A stretch of DNA of 64,000 nucleotides from Planctomycetota bacterium (GTDB taxonomy: Bacteria; Planctomycetota; UBA1135; JACQFD01), in contig JACQFD010000004.1 in NCBI GenBank assembly GCA_016200225.1, positions 124,001 through 188,000 on the forward strand. The letters run 5' to 3'. Each line of letters begins with the position of its first letter. The first letter of the stretch is position 1. Position numbers and translations under genes: made by a program. The notes under the pieces are model-generated. The model searched no databases. It was not told where the DNA came from and was given only the letters and a program-made list of their open reading frames with translations. Below are positions 27,913-37,116 of the stretch, piece after piece.

Positions 27913-29169
27913 TCACATTTCACTTTCGGCATTCGATAATTTAACTTTAAGCGCGCAGATGGCCGCGCGAACGCGGTCGCGACCGGCGCCGGCCGGAACG
28001 CCGTTCGACTGAAGGTCGGCGAGTTCGAGGAGGCGTTTGACTTCTCCGCGGCCGCCCTTTTCCCGGGCGAGACTCCGCGCGAGTTCGAGCGTGGATTCGC
28101 AACACCCGAGTTCCGAAAGTTTATATAAAATCGGCCGCGCGGCGGCCGCGCCGGAGGTCTTTTTTGTATTATCTGCTTCGAGACGCAGCGCCGCCAACGC
28201 GATCCGCGAATCGTTTTCGGTAAATTTAAGAAACTTTGCGCATTCGGCGCGGCGTTTCAACGCGAACGCCCCTTTCGCCGCCGACAACTGTTCGCGGGGA
28301 TCGGATTTTTCGTCGAGCGGCGCGGCGCAGCGAAATAGTAAATTTACAAGCGAGCGGACGTCGGTCGCATTGTGTTCGAACACGCGCGCCAGCATCGACG
28401 GCCGCTTCGCGAGATAATCGAAATAAGCGCGCGGCGCCTCGGAGCCCGGCAGATCGTCGATCCGTTGTATATTTAATAATGACGACTCGACGGTCCGGAG
28501 CCGCACGTCGCTCAGTTTCCAACCGAATCGCGCACGGGTTATATGATATAAATCGGCGTGGACGTCGGCCGGAAATTGCGACGGAATTCCGTGAATCTTA
28601 AACTTATCCTCGAGGCGATGGCGGTCGAAGACCTTTCCAAAGAATGTGATTGCGGACGCGTGGCGGCCCAATTCGTCGGCGACGGCCGCGAGCATCGCGC
28701 GTTCGCGCGACGGCGATGTTAAGAAAAATTGACGCAAATGAAACGATCCGTCTCCGGCGAGTTTTCCAATTCCAATCATAAATACCAGAACGCCCGCGCC
28801 GCCCGAGAGCGAAGTGGTTTCCGTGTCGAGAAACACCGCCGACGATAATTGTAATTTTGAGAGCCGTTCGTCTTTGGCAAAATAAACCAAGTTCGCCGGA
28901 TCAAATATATCAACATTCCCCGGCGGCGTGGCCGCGGTCGCCTCGTCGCGCGCGCAGAACGCGCCGGAGGGACCTTCCAATTCCATCAAATCGTCGGGCA
29001 GCGCGCACTGCGGAACCGCCGCTGCGCGTTCCCGGCCGCCGGTCGCCCGGCGTGCGTCGCGTTTTAATAAAAGATTTCGGATGGCGGCCGAATCCGATGC
29101 GGCCGCCTCGGGCGCGGCGGCGCGGACCACGCCGCCGAATTGTAATAACCGATCGCGCAACGCGCCCAT
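27913..29169 (-). CDS. mrfB: YprB/MrfB-like RNase H-fold 3'-5' exonuclease
   Basis: I start at ATG 29169, 7 bp after the helicase stop; an earlier in-frame ATG at 29211 would overlap the helicase gene. The 418-residue product has an N-terminal linker region, then an RNase H-like exonuclease core. Acidic motif I is FLDTETTSL (Asp and Glu near 115-117), followed by VLVFMIGIG, HADLYHITR and a late motif EHNATDVRSLVNLL. A C-terminal helical/TPR-like part of about 130 residues follows. In Bacillus the homologue MrfB works with the MrfA helicase to repair mitomycin damage, and the two genes are paired here as well. Confidence 0.82.
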   Translation of the reverse strand: MGALRDRLLQFGGVVRAAAPEAAASDSAAIRNLLLKRDARRATGGRERAAAVPQCALPDDLMELEGPSGAFCARDEATAATPPGNVDIFDPANLVYFAKDERLSKLQLSSAVFLDTETTSLSGGAGVLVFMIGIGKLAGDGSFHLRQFFLTSPSRERAMLAAVADELGRHASAITFFGKVFDRHRLEDKFKIHGIPSQFPADVHADLYHITRARFGWKLSDVRLRTVESSLLNIQRIDDLPGSEAPRAYFDYLAKRPSMLARVFEHNATDVRSLVNLLFRCAAPLDEKSDPREQLSAAKGAFALKRRAECAKFLKFTENDSRIALAALRLEADNTKKTSGAAAARPILYKLSELGCCESTLELARSLAREKGGRGEVKRLLELADLQSNGVPAGAGRDRVRAAICALKVKLSNAESEM

Positions 29170-29176
29170 TGTATAT

Positions 29177-31558
29177 TTAATATTCCGCCATTTCGCGCGC
29201 CGCCGGCGCATCGCCCGCGATCGCCGCGAGCGCGGCGTCGCGGTTTCCTAATAATAATTCGGAAAGCGCGCGCGCCGTGGCCTTGCCGCGCGATCCGACT
29301 TCGTCGGCGGGACCGATGCAGGCGGGACAGCCGAATTTGCAATCGCAACGATTCAACACCGCGCGCGCCGCCGCGAGCAGATCATAAATGCAATGATAGA
29401 GCGTTTCGGAAAGACCAACGCCGTCGCGGTGGCGGTCGAATATTGTAATCGCGGGCCGGCCGAAGTGCGGAGACCGGAGTTCGACGCTGTGTCCGAAATC
29501 GGACGGTTCGCACTTAATAAATAACGGCGCGAGTTGTTTCATTAACGATGCAAATCCGCGGAGTCCGCCGCCGCGATTGGCGTCGTTCAGCGCGACGGCC
29601 GCGGCGGCGTCGGGCGCGAGCACGAGACCGAACGCATCCGTTAACATTTCCTCGCCGGGGAGGTGAATCTCCCCCGCGCCCACGTTCTCCCTCGTATAAA
29701 ATCGAATCTTCTTAAACATGGTCGCGACGGTCGTGACGTGGACTTCGCCGAGGACAATATCAAATACCGCGTTGCCTTCGAAACGCGCCGCGGCGCAGGG
29801 CGATCGTTTATCTTCGCGCAGCCAGCGCACGTCGGTGTCGGTCTGCGCCTCCGTATAAAAATCCGTGACGACGGGCTTGATATACGCGCGGCGGCCGTCG
29901 TAATCGAAGCGTTCGACTTGATACGTTTCGCCCTGATGGCCGTAGATCGCGCCTTCATACAATTCGACGATCGACGCCGGCCGCGCGAGGAGACCGAGGA
30001 CTTTGCGCGTCTCGGAATCGACAATGGTAACATCGTCGCTGTCCTCCCCCTCGAGAGAAACGTCCTGCGCGGGATAGGCCTCGGAGGACCAGTGATAAGT
30101 ATCATTCTCCAGATGTAACAATTGTGCGTCGCCGGCCAGGTAATCGAGAATTTCACGGACGTCGGCGTCGGGCGCGCCGAAGTCCGGATTTTCGCGGTGG
30201 AACGGCAGCTCGAACGCCGCGCATTTCAGTTGATTCGCGAGAATAATTGTATTATTTGGATTGATGGTGGCGTGTTCGCGCGCGCCGTGAAACAGATAAC
30301 CGGGCTCTTGAGTAATATACTGATCCATCGGAGACGAACGCGCGATGAGAATCGCGAGCGAAGGCTGCGAACGGCGGCCCGCGCGGCCGGCCTGCTGCCA
30401 TGCGGATGCTACAGTTCCGGGATAACCGACGAGCACGGCGACGTCGAGGCGCCCGACGTCGATGCCGAGTTCGAGCGCATTGGTGGAAACGACGGTTTTA
30501 ACAGTTCCATCGCGGAGATCGCGTTCGATGGCGCGGCGCAGATCGGGCAGATAGCCGCCGCGATAACCCCGAATCCGGTCGGCGTCGCGGCCATGGGCGC
30601 GCGCGGAATCTTTAAGATACTTGACGAGGATTTCGACCTGCGGCCGCGTTCTTACGAAAAAAATGGATTGGTGTTCGTCGGATGTAACAACATCCGCGAG
30701 TTTGCGCGCCTCTTCGAGCGCGCTCGCGCGCAGGCCCGCGACGGCGTTGAGCAGCGGCGGATTATAAATAAGAAACGTTTTCTCGCCGCGCGGCGCGCTC
30801 TCGCGATCGATGATTTCGACGGGGCGTCCCGCGAGGCGCGCGAGATGTTCGCGCGGATTCCCGATCGTCGCGCTGGATGCTATAAATATCGGATTGGATC
30901 CGTAGTATCGGGCGATGCGCACCAGCCTGCGCAGGACGTTGGCGACGTGCGAGCCGAAAACGCCCGAAAGCGTGTGCACTTCGTCCAATACAATAAATTC
31001 GAGGCCGCGAAACAGATCCACCCATTTCGCATGATTGGGCAAGATGCCCTGATGGAGCATCCACGGATTTGTTACAACAATATTCCCGCGTTCGCGAAGT
31101 TTGCGGCGCACGCCGGGCGGCGTGTCGCCGTCGTATGTAAAACATCGGAGGTCGAGGCCGTGTTCGATCGCCGTGACGCGCGTGATCAAATCCGTGAGTT
31201 CGGCGACCTGATCCTGCGCGAGCGCTTTCGTTGGAAATAAATAAATCGCCTTCGCCGCGCCGTCGGTGCGGATCGCGCGGTCGAGCACTGGTAAATTGTA
31301 ACAAAGCGTCTTGCCCGACGCGGTCGACGTCGAAATACACAGATCTCGGCGCGCGTGCGCGATTTCGAGCGCGTCGAATTGATGTGAATAAAGCCTGTCG
31401 ATACCCCGATCGGCGCAGGCGCGCGAAAGCGCCGGATGCAACCAATCCGGAAAACTACAATAACTTCCGTCCGCGCCGGGAAGTTCCTCGACGTGGCGGA
31501 CAAACGGCCCGAAGGACGGATTCGCGCGCAGGCGACGGAGCAACGTGTCGACGTTCAC
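29177..31558 (-). CDS. mrfA: YprA/MrfA-like DEAD/DEAH-box helicase with a C-terminal zinc cluster (DUF1998)
   Basis: The 793-residue protein has helicase motif I STASGKT near 78-84, motif Ia FPTKALAQDQ, motif II DEVH at 192-195, SAT-type motif III (ASSATIGN), and motif VI QQAGRAGRRSQ. The C-terminal DUF1998-like domain contains four cysteines in CDCKFGCPAC (738-747), the zinc site known in MrfA. It is expected to unwind DNA around interstrand or bulky lesions for the neighbouring exonuclease. Nothing recognisable lies in the 122 bp between it and the DUF4340 gene. Confidence 0.92.
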   Translation of the reverse strand: MNVDTLLRRLRANPSFGPFVRHVEELPGADGSYCSFPDWLHPALSRACADRGIDRLYSHQFDALEIAHARRDLCISTSTASGKTLCYNLPVLDRAIRTDGAAKAIYLFPTKALAQDQVAELTDLITRVTAIEHGLDLRCFTYDGDTPPGVRRKLRERGNIVVTNPWMLHQGILPNHAKWVDLFRGLEFIVLDEVHTLSGVFGSHVANVLRRLVRIARYYGSNPIFIASSATIGNPREHLARLAGRPVEIIDRESAPRGEKTFLIYNPPLLNAVAGLRASALEEARKLADVVTSDEHQSIFFVRTRPQVEILVKYLKDSARAHGRDADRIRGYRGGYLPDLRRAIERDLRDGTVKTVVSTNALELGIDVGRLDVAVLVGYPGTVASAWQQAGRAGRRSQPSLAILIARSSPMDQYITQEPGYLFHGAREHATINPNNTIILANQLKCAAFELPFHRENPDFGAPDADVREILDYLAGDAQLLHLENDTYHWSSEAYPAQDVSLEGEDSDDVTIVDSETRKVLGLLARPASIVELYEGAIYGHQGETYQVERFDYDGRRAYIKPVVTDFYTEAQTDTDVRWLREDKRSPCAAARFEGNAVFDIVLGEVHVTTVATMFKKIRFYTRENVGAGEIHLPGEEMLTDAFGLVLAPDAAAAVALNDANRGGGLRGFASLMKQLAPLFIKCEPSDFGHSVELRSPHFGRPAITIFDRHRDGVGLSETLYHCIYDLLAAARAVLNRCDCKFGCPACIGPADEVGSRGKATARALSELLLGNRDAALAAIAGDAPAAREMAEY

Positions 31559-31680
31559 GCCGCGACACTAACAGAACACGAACAAAAATCGAGGGCATAA
31601 ACCGCCGCATTTCCGGCGATTTGCGGGTCCCGCCATTCGGGACCGCCGACGCCGGAGTCGCCCTCGGACGATTGTCGCCG

Positions 31681-33522
31681 TTACTTGTCTTTCTTGGGGT
31701 CGGCGGGCCCGCTCGCGGGCCGCGTTTCGGCCGCGGACGGCTTCGAGGCGGTCTCGCCGAAGGCTAATTTTAATATTTTCTCGGGAATTTCGAGCCCGAC
31801 CTTCATAACAAATCCTCCGGTCGCGCCGGCGCCGTTGACGCCGTTCGCGATCCATGCGCCCGACGCGTCCGCCGAATAGCGAATCGTTGCAATCCGGTCT
31901 TTTTCTTTATCTTCCGGTTTGACGTCGTCCGCGAGTTTCTTGAATACTCTCAATTCGACCGCCGGCTGCGCGAGCGGCGAATCCTTTATTTCGAGATCCG
32001 TAACTTCCTGCGCTTTCGCATGCCATAACAGATCCGTCAAGTTCGCGAATTCGGAGGACTCCTCCTGAGCGCCCGGCAGCGTCCAGAGATTCCCGGCGTT
32101 CTTTGCATAGACCAGCGATTTCTTCCGCCCATCTTTATTAATATCAATTTCGACGCGGCCCGCGATATAGGAGTCGATCGAAACGATGTCTTTCGACACG
32201 ATTTGCGAGATCTTCTTCGAAAAGAACGCCGCCGACTCGGCCGGAACTTTTAATAAATAATCGTCGCCCGGCCGTTTCATATCCATGACGCCCGCGCTCG
32301 CGGCGCCCGTTTCGACGCGCAGCGGCACGGTCGCGTCTTTTAGTAATAATTCCAGATAACCCGCGGCCGGAGGCGCGGCGCCCTCGAGCGTCGCCATCGA
32401 CGCGGCCTTCATCCCCTCGAGCGATTTGACCAATTCGTCGAACGCGACGCGGTCGATTTCCGCTTCGCGCGGTTTTGTTAATTTTGCCTTGTGCGACGCC
32501 GCTTCATAACTAATTTCGATTTCGCCCGCGATCTCGGATTTCCACTTGATGGTTTTTAAACTATCGCGCGAAATCGCGCCGAACACCTGGGCGTCGCGCA
32601 AATCGTCCGCCGATTTCCGCCCCACGGCGACGTCGCTTTCGGGAACTTTCCAAACCGATGCGATTCCATCGCGCATCGCGAACGTCCGCTGGTCGGCGTC
32701 GACGCGTCCGAATTTTACAGTTTGCGATTTATCCTTCGCTTTGAATGTTATGACAAGCCCGGGATTATCGAGGCCGTATTGTGATAAATCCCCGGGGTTG
32801 TCGCTTTCGAACGACGAAATCTTCATATTCGCGATCGACGTCGCGATTTTCCCCGCCGCGGCCGCGTCGGCCCGGCCCTTGATCGGCGACGCGAGTTTCC
32901 ACGTCGTCGCTTCGCGCTCCAGCACGGCCGTCGCGCCTTTCATACTAATCTCCATCTGTGTCAAGTCGAGCGACGGCAGCGTGAAGACGCGGTCGTCGCG
33001 GAATTTTCCGGCCGGTTTCGCAATGGTATTATAAATGGTGCGCGGCGCCTGATACGCGACGTCGCCGACTAACAAAAACAGGTCGCCTTTCTTCAACGGA
33101 TTGTCGGCGCCGATCTTTACAGATACCGGTTTTTCCGAAACGCCCTCGATATCGAGCATCGCCCTCGGTTTGTCGAATCCGAGCGCGTCCGGTTTCACGT
33201 TCGCGTCGCCGAGTTTACCAATCCGCGCGCCCTTGAAATCCTTAAAGTAACGCGCGAGAAAATCCGCCTGCGCCTTTTCCGCCGCCGTGTGAATCGGCTC
33301 GAGCATTTCCCATTCGCCGTCGGTCTTCGATCGCGAGAGCACGAGTTTTTCGTTACGTTCGCCGTTCTCGATGCGGAGAAGTTTGACTTTTTCGACCTCG
33401 TACCCGGGGATCATGTCTTCGGAGTCGCGCCGTCCCTTGTCCGCGTCGCCTTTTGTAAAATATACGATCGCGGCGAGCGCCGCCAGCAGAATCAATAATA
33501 TAATAGTCGTGGATTTGTTCAC
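31681..33522 (-). CDS. DUF4340 membrane-anchored protein of an ABC exporter cluster
   Basis: I start at GTG 33522, which has AAGGGA about ten bases upstream and lies between genes; the longer ORF would overlap the preceding gene. The 613-residue product has one N-terminal membrane helix (TTIILLILLAALAAIVYF) and a long exported part. Repeated beta-rich segments such as YGLDNPGLVITFKAKDKSQ define DUF4340. Genes of this family travel with GldA/F/G-like ABC transporter genes, as here, and may bind a surface polymer or lipid. A low-complexity tail ends in PADPKKDK. The precise role is unknown. Confidence 0.82.
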   Translation of the reverse strand: MNKSTTIILLILLAALAAIVYFTKGDADKGRRDSEDMIPGYEVEKVKLLRIENGERNEKLVLSRSKTDGEWEMLEPIHTAAEKAQADFLARYFKDFKGARIGKLGDANVKPDALGFDKPRAMLDIEGVSEKPVSVKIGADNPLKKGDLFLLVGDVAYQAPRTIYNTIAKPAGKFRDDRVFTLPSLDLTQMEISMKGATAVLEREATTWKLASPIKGRADAAAAGKIATSIANMKISSFESDNPGDLSQYGLDNPGLVITFKAKDKSQTVKFGRVDADQRTFAMRDGIASVWKVPESDVAVGRKSADDLRDAQVFGAISRDSLKTIKWKSEIAGEIEISYEAASHKAKLTKPREAEIDRVAFDELVKSLEGMKAASMATLEGAAPPAAGYLELLLKDATVPLRVETGAASAGVMDMKRPGDDYLLKVPAESAAFFSKKISQIVSKDIVSIDSYIAGRVEIDINKDGRKKSLVYAKNAGNLWTLPGAQEESSEFANLTDLLWHAKAQEVTDLEIKDSPLAQPAVELRVFKKLADDVKPEDKEKDRIATIRYSADASGAWIANGVNGAGATGGFVMKVGLEIPEKILKLAFGETASKPSAAETRPASGPADPKKDK

Positions 33523-33554
33523 TTTGAACGTCCCTTCACGTTGAGTTGAAACTG

Positions 33555-35225
33555 CTAGTTTTGCGACGACGACACGATTAGATTGTACAATCCGAGCAGG
33601 AACGGAAACGCGCCGACGCACGCTCCGGCGATCAACGCGGTCATGGCGCCCCGGCGAATATAATTCATGAGTCCCGCGACGGTCACGGCGACGCCGCCGA
33701 GAATGAGACTAAATCCCATGATGCGCGAGAGGATGAGCGTCGTGTCCATGAATGCGCTTTTTTGTAATGATTTGGGTCCGATGCCGGCGGCGAACTCGCG
33801 GCCCGCGAGCCATTCGACCGACGAAAGCAACAAATCGCGGCCGGCGGGAAATCCGCCGTTGCGCGCAAGCGTCGCGGAACCGAACGCGATCAATCGCCCT
33901 TCCTTCGATTTCTTATCATTAACATCCGCCGGAGCCGAAGTTGTAGCATCCGTTTCGTTCGGCAGCGTCGCCGCCACGAGCACCGATTTCGCGGCCTGCG
34001 GTTCGTTGGCTTCGTCCCAACGAAAATCGAACGGCGGCGTGTCGACCCACGACTTGGGATTCGTGCGCGCGAGATCCTCGACCATCGCTTTGCTGTCGCC
34101 TTCGAGAATGCGCTCGAAACTTCGCGAGCCGGGAAATTGTACTCTTAACTTTTGTTCGAAAAAACTTTTTGTAACCGGATGCGCCGACGAGAAATCCTGA
34201 TAGCGCACGGCCGTGACTTCGGCGCAATCCGGAAGGCCTGAGGCCGCCCCGCCCGTCAATGGGTCGAATATAAGATTACACACGACTCCCGGTGGAGATT
34301 TAATTGCAAACTCCGCCAGCAGTTTTAACATATCCGCATCGGCGTTGGGATCCACCTGCGGGTCGAGCGCAACAATAAACCGCCCGCCGCGGTGCGCGTA
34401 TTTCTTTAAGATTGCGAGTTCTCCCGGGGGCACCGGCTTCGACGACGAAATCCAGATCACGACGCGCGCGTCGGCGGGGACGCCGCCTTTTTCTGTTAGA
34501 TCGAGCGATGCAACATCATAACCGGATTGTCTTAGCGTGTCGGCAAAACGTCCGCAGCCGTCGCGGTCGCCGCTGTCGACGTCCGCCTCGCCGTGGCCGG
34601 TTATAAAGTAAGCCTTCGGTTTTTCCGTTTCGAGCAGCGCGAGCAGATTGGAAGTAATCGTGTCTTCGATCCGGTTCTCGGCGATGCGCTCGCCCTCTTC
34701 GCCGCCGCCGAACATGCCGCCTCGCTGGCGGTCGATCTTAACCATATCCTCGAGGTAGATCGTGCGCACGCGGTCGCCAAGGGCGATCAGGAGCGTCTGG
34801 GGCGCGGGATCCTTAATTTTAAGTTCCTGCAACTTCGCTATAATTGCGTTGATGTCCGTCTGGCCGTTGAACTTCGAAAATGCGATTCTCCCCGATCCGT
34901 CGGATTTGTATACATCGACGAGTTGATGGATCATTTCGATCCCCTTCATTTCCGCCTCGGAGCGTGCGTTCAGAAAGGATACAAATTCAATCGCGCGTTC
35001 GCGGCCCTGCGAATCCTTGCCGAGTTTCGCGGGCATTTCTTTTAACAATCCGAGCGATTTGTCGGAGAGCGTGTTCGAGCCCGAGCGCGTCCAGTCGAAG
35101 TAGGTTTGGAACCTCGACTGCGCCGCGAGATAGTTAATTATAATCGTAATGGCCACGGCCGCGGCGACCATCACGGCGACGTTCGCGCCCGTGGCGGCCT
35201 TGGTCGTTCCGGAAACCGCTTTCAT
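33555..35225 (-). CDS. GldG-like ABC transporter auxiliary protein
   Basis: I start at ATG 35225, preceded by GGAAG eight bases upstream; an ATG 15 bp earlier is possible. The 556-residue protein has an N-terminal membrane helix (NVAVMVAAAVAITIIINYLA), a large exported ABC_transp_aux-type domain (NTLSDKSLGLLKEMPAKLG, then KAYFITGHGEADV, ending near DLLLSSVEWLAG), and two membrane helices at the end. It overlaps nothing and starts 5 bp after the permease stop. With the ATPase and permease it forms a GldAFG-like exporter module, known from gliding bacteria but also present in non-gliders. Confidence 0.85.
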   Translation of the reverse strand: MKAVSGTTKAATGANVAVMVAAAVAITIIINYLAAQSRFQTYFDWTRSGSNTLSDKSLGLLKEMPAKLGKDSQGRERAIEFVSFLNARSEAEMKGIEMIHQLVDVYKSDGSGRIAFSKFNGQTDINAIIAKLQELKIKDPAPQTLLIALGDRVRTIYLEDMVKIDRQRGGMFGGGEEGERIAENRIEDTITSNLLALLETEKPKAYFITGHGEADVDSGDRDGCGRFADTLRQSGYDVASLDLTEKGGVPADARVVIWISSSKPVPPGELAILKKYAHRGGRFIVALDPQVDPNADADMLKLLAEFAIKSPPGVVCNLIFDPLTGGAASGLPDCAEVTAVRYQDFSSAHPVTKSFFEQKLRVQFPGSRSFERILEGDSKAMVEDLARTNPKSWVDTPPFDFRWDEANEPQAAKSVLVAATLPNETDATTSAPADVNDKKSKEGRLIAFGSATLARNGGFPAGRDLLLSSVEWLAGREFAAGIGPKSLQKSAFMDTTLILSRIMGFSLILGGVAVTVAGLMNYIRRGAMTALIAGACVGAFPFLLGLYNLIVSSSQN

Positions 35226-35230
35226 GTCGT

Positions 35231-35968
35231 TCACTTCCATCGTCGGAACTCCAGCGCGCGCGTCGCGAGAAACAGAAACAATGCCGTCAAACTAACCAAA
35301 AAAACGATGTGAGATGTATTTACAATTCCCCGGAGCAGCGTTTCACTCATGATGTGCCAGAGCGAATATCGCTCGGAGATGACTTCGGCGTAGGGTGCCG
35401 AACTATAACTTCGCAAGAACATCAAAAACAGCAGCGCGAGTTCGAACACGAGTGCCAGCAGCATGCTGAGCAACGGCGAATCGGAGAGGGCGGATGTAAA
35501 TATTCCGATGGCGCAGAACAACGAATATACCAATATCGCGCCGAGATATCCGGCCCAGATGATGCCCCAGTCGAACGTCGCGCCGCTCCATTGCGCGATC
35601 ATGAACAAAATCGGCGTCGGCGCCCACAGCAAGAATGAATACAATTGAGCCGCGAAAAACTTTCCCGTGATCACGCCGAGATCCGACGACGGCGCCGTCA
35701 TTAACATTTCGATCGTGCCGAGGCGCAGTTCGTCGGCGACGAGGCGCATGGTTATGATCGGCGGAATGAACAGCGCGAGAAACCAGAATCCGAGCCACGA
35801 AAAGAAGTAACCCGTGATGGCCTCGAAATCGCCGCGCGCTTCCTTAATGAATAAATAAAAGAAAAGCGCGTTCGTCAGAAAGAACAGGCCCGCGACGACG
35901 TACGTGACCGGCGAAACGAAATAAGATAATAATTCTTTTTTCGCGATGAGCACCGTGTTTCGAATCAT
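35231..35968 (-). CDS. ABC-2 type permease (GldF-like)
   Basis: The 245-residue protein has six membrane helices and the ABC-2 layout. Its N-terminal KKELLSYFVSPVTYVV and the cytoplasmic segment ADELRLGTIEMLMTAPSSD are typical of permeases related to GldF and NosY. Its start codon overlaps the ATPase stop (ATGA), so the two subunits are probably made in equal amounts. Confidence 0.92.
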   Translation of the reverse strand: MIRNTVLIAKKELLSYFVSPVTYVVAGLFFLTNALFFYLFIKEARGDFEAITGYFFSWLGFWFLALFIPPIITMRLVADELRLGTIEMLMTAPSSDLGVITGKFFAAQLYSFLLWAPTPILFMIAQWSGATFDWGIIWAGYLGAILVYSLFCAIGIFTSALSDSPLLSMLLALVFELALLFLMFLRSYSSAPYAEVISERYSLWHIMSETLLRGIVNTSHIVFLVSLTALFLFLATRALEFRRWK

Positions 35969-36954
35969 GCCGCCGCCACCCCCTCCGTTGCCGCGACCGC
36001 CGCGGTTTCGAGTTCGGCGCCCGAGACAAGCCGGGCAAATATGGTTTCGAGCGGAGTGCGATCGGAAGCAAGCTCGCGCACGCGAATGCCGCGTTTCATG
36101 AACGCTTCCGAAATCGCGTCGCGCGGATCGTCGCCATGCTTCGCCGTAATGGTATATCGAACGCCGCCGGGCGCGGGCGCTTCCGCCGCCTTCGCGACTT
36201 GTACAATTCCCGGAATGGATTCTAACAATTCGCGCGCAGGAGCCTCGCCGGCAAGCGCCTCGATATGATATTGATTTTCGCCGAACTTGCGGATCAGGTC
36301 TTCGGAACCGCCGTCGGCGACGATCTTACCCTTGGCAATCACTAACAATCGCTTCGACACGGCCTGCACTTCGCTAAGAATGTGCGAACTAAACAAAATT
36401 GTCGTCTTTCCCTCCGCGACGAGGCCGTGGATCAGATCTAACATTTCGCGCCGCTGCAACGGATCGAAACCCGACGTCGGCTCGTCGAGAATGAGTACTT
36501 TCGGATTTGCGATCAGCGCGTCCGCGAATCCCACGCGCTGGCGAAAACCCCGCGACAGCGTCGCGATCACGCTGCGTTGCCTCTCCGTCAGAGCGCAGCG
36601 CGACATGACATAATCAATCCGCGCTCTCCGCTCCGACGCCGGAACGAGTTTTTGTTGCGCGCGGAACCTTAAGAATTCGATGACGCGCAGATCGGAATAA
36701 AGCGGCACGTTTTCGGGCAGATATCCGACGCGCGCCCGCACTTCGTTCCCTTTCCGAAATACATCAAATCCGTCGATCGAAGCGGCCCCTGACGTCGCCG
36801 GGAGATAACCCGTCAGCATTCGTATCGTCGTCGACTTGCCCGCGCCGTTCGGACCAAGAAATCCTACAATTTCGCCGGCCCCGATTCGAAATGTAGCTTT
36901 CGAGACGGCGGCGACGTTGCCGTACTCTTTTGTCAAATCCTGAACATCGATCAT
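35965..36954 (-). CDS. ABC transporter ATP-binding protein (GldA-like)
   Basis: The 329-residue ATPase has Walker A GPNGAGKST near 34-42, the signature LSRGFRQRV, Walker B VLILDEPTSGFDP and the switch histidine in FSSHIL. An extra C-terminal domain of about 100 residues, with a Pro/Ala linker, is typical of DrrA/GldA-type exporters. It is the first gene of the exporter operon (ATPase, permease, GldG-like, DUF4340). Confidence 0.95.
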   Translation of the reverse strand: MIDVQDLTKEYGNVAAVSKATFRIGAGEIVGFLGPNGAGKSTTIRMLTGYLPATSGAASIDGFDVFRKGNEVRARVGYLPENVPLYSDLRVIEFLRFRAQQKLVPASERRARIDYVMSRCALTERQRSVIATLSRGFRQRVGFADALIANPKVLILDEPTSGFDPLQRREMLDLIHGLVAEGKTTILFSSHILSEVQAVSKRLLVIAKGKIVADGGSEDLIRKFGENQYHIEALAGEAPARELLESIPGIVQVAKAAEAPAPGGVRYTITAKHGDDPRDAISEAFMKRGIRVRELASDRTPLETIFARLVSGAELETAAVAATEGVAAA

Positions 36955-37060
36955 GCGTAAACCTCGGTTCGTGGCGAAGCGTCATACACGGGAAAGCATG
37001 GATTACGAAACGTAAAGCGTTGCCGTTTGGCGGTTCAACGGATCGCCGGCCGATAAACGC

Positions 37061-37084
37061 GGACGGGCGGAAAACCGCCCGTCC
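37061..37084 (-). terminator. Strong hairpin after dnaK
   Basis: A perfect 10-bp stem, GGACGGGCGG with CCGCCCGTCC, closes a four-base A loop (T on the dnaK strand). It lies 33 bp after the dnaK stop and before the exporter operon. The U-tract after it is poor (GCGTTTA on the minus strand), so it may need help from Rho or mainly stabilise the 3' end. Confidence 0.7.
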
Positions 37085-37116
37085 ATGCAATCATGAAGGT
37101 CCGCCTCCGAAAAATG

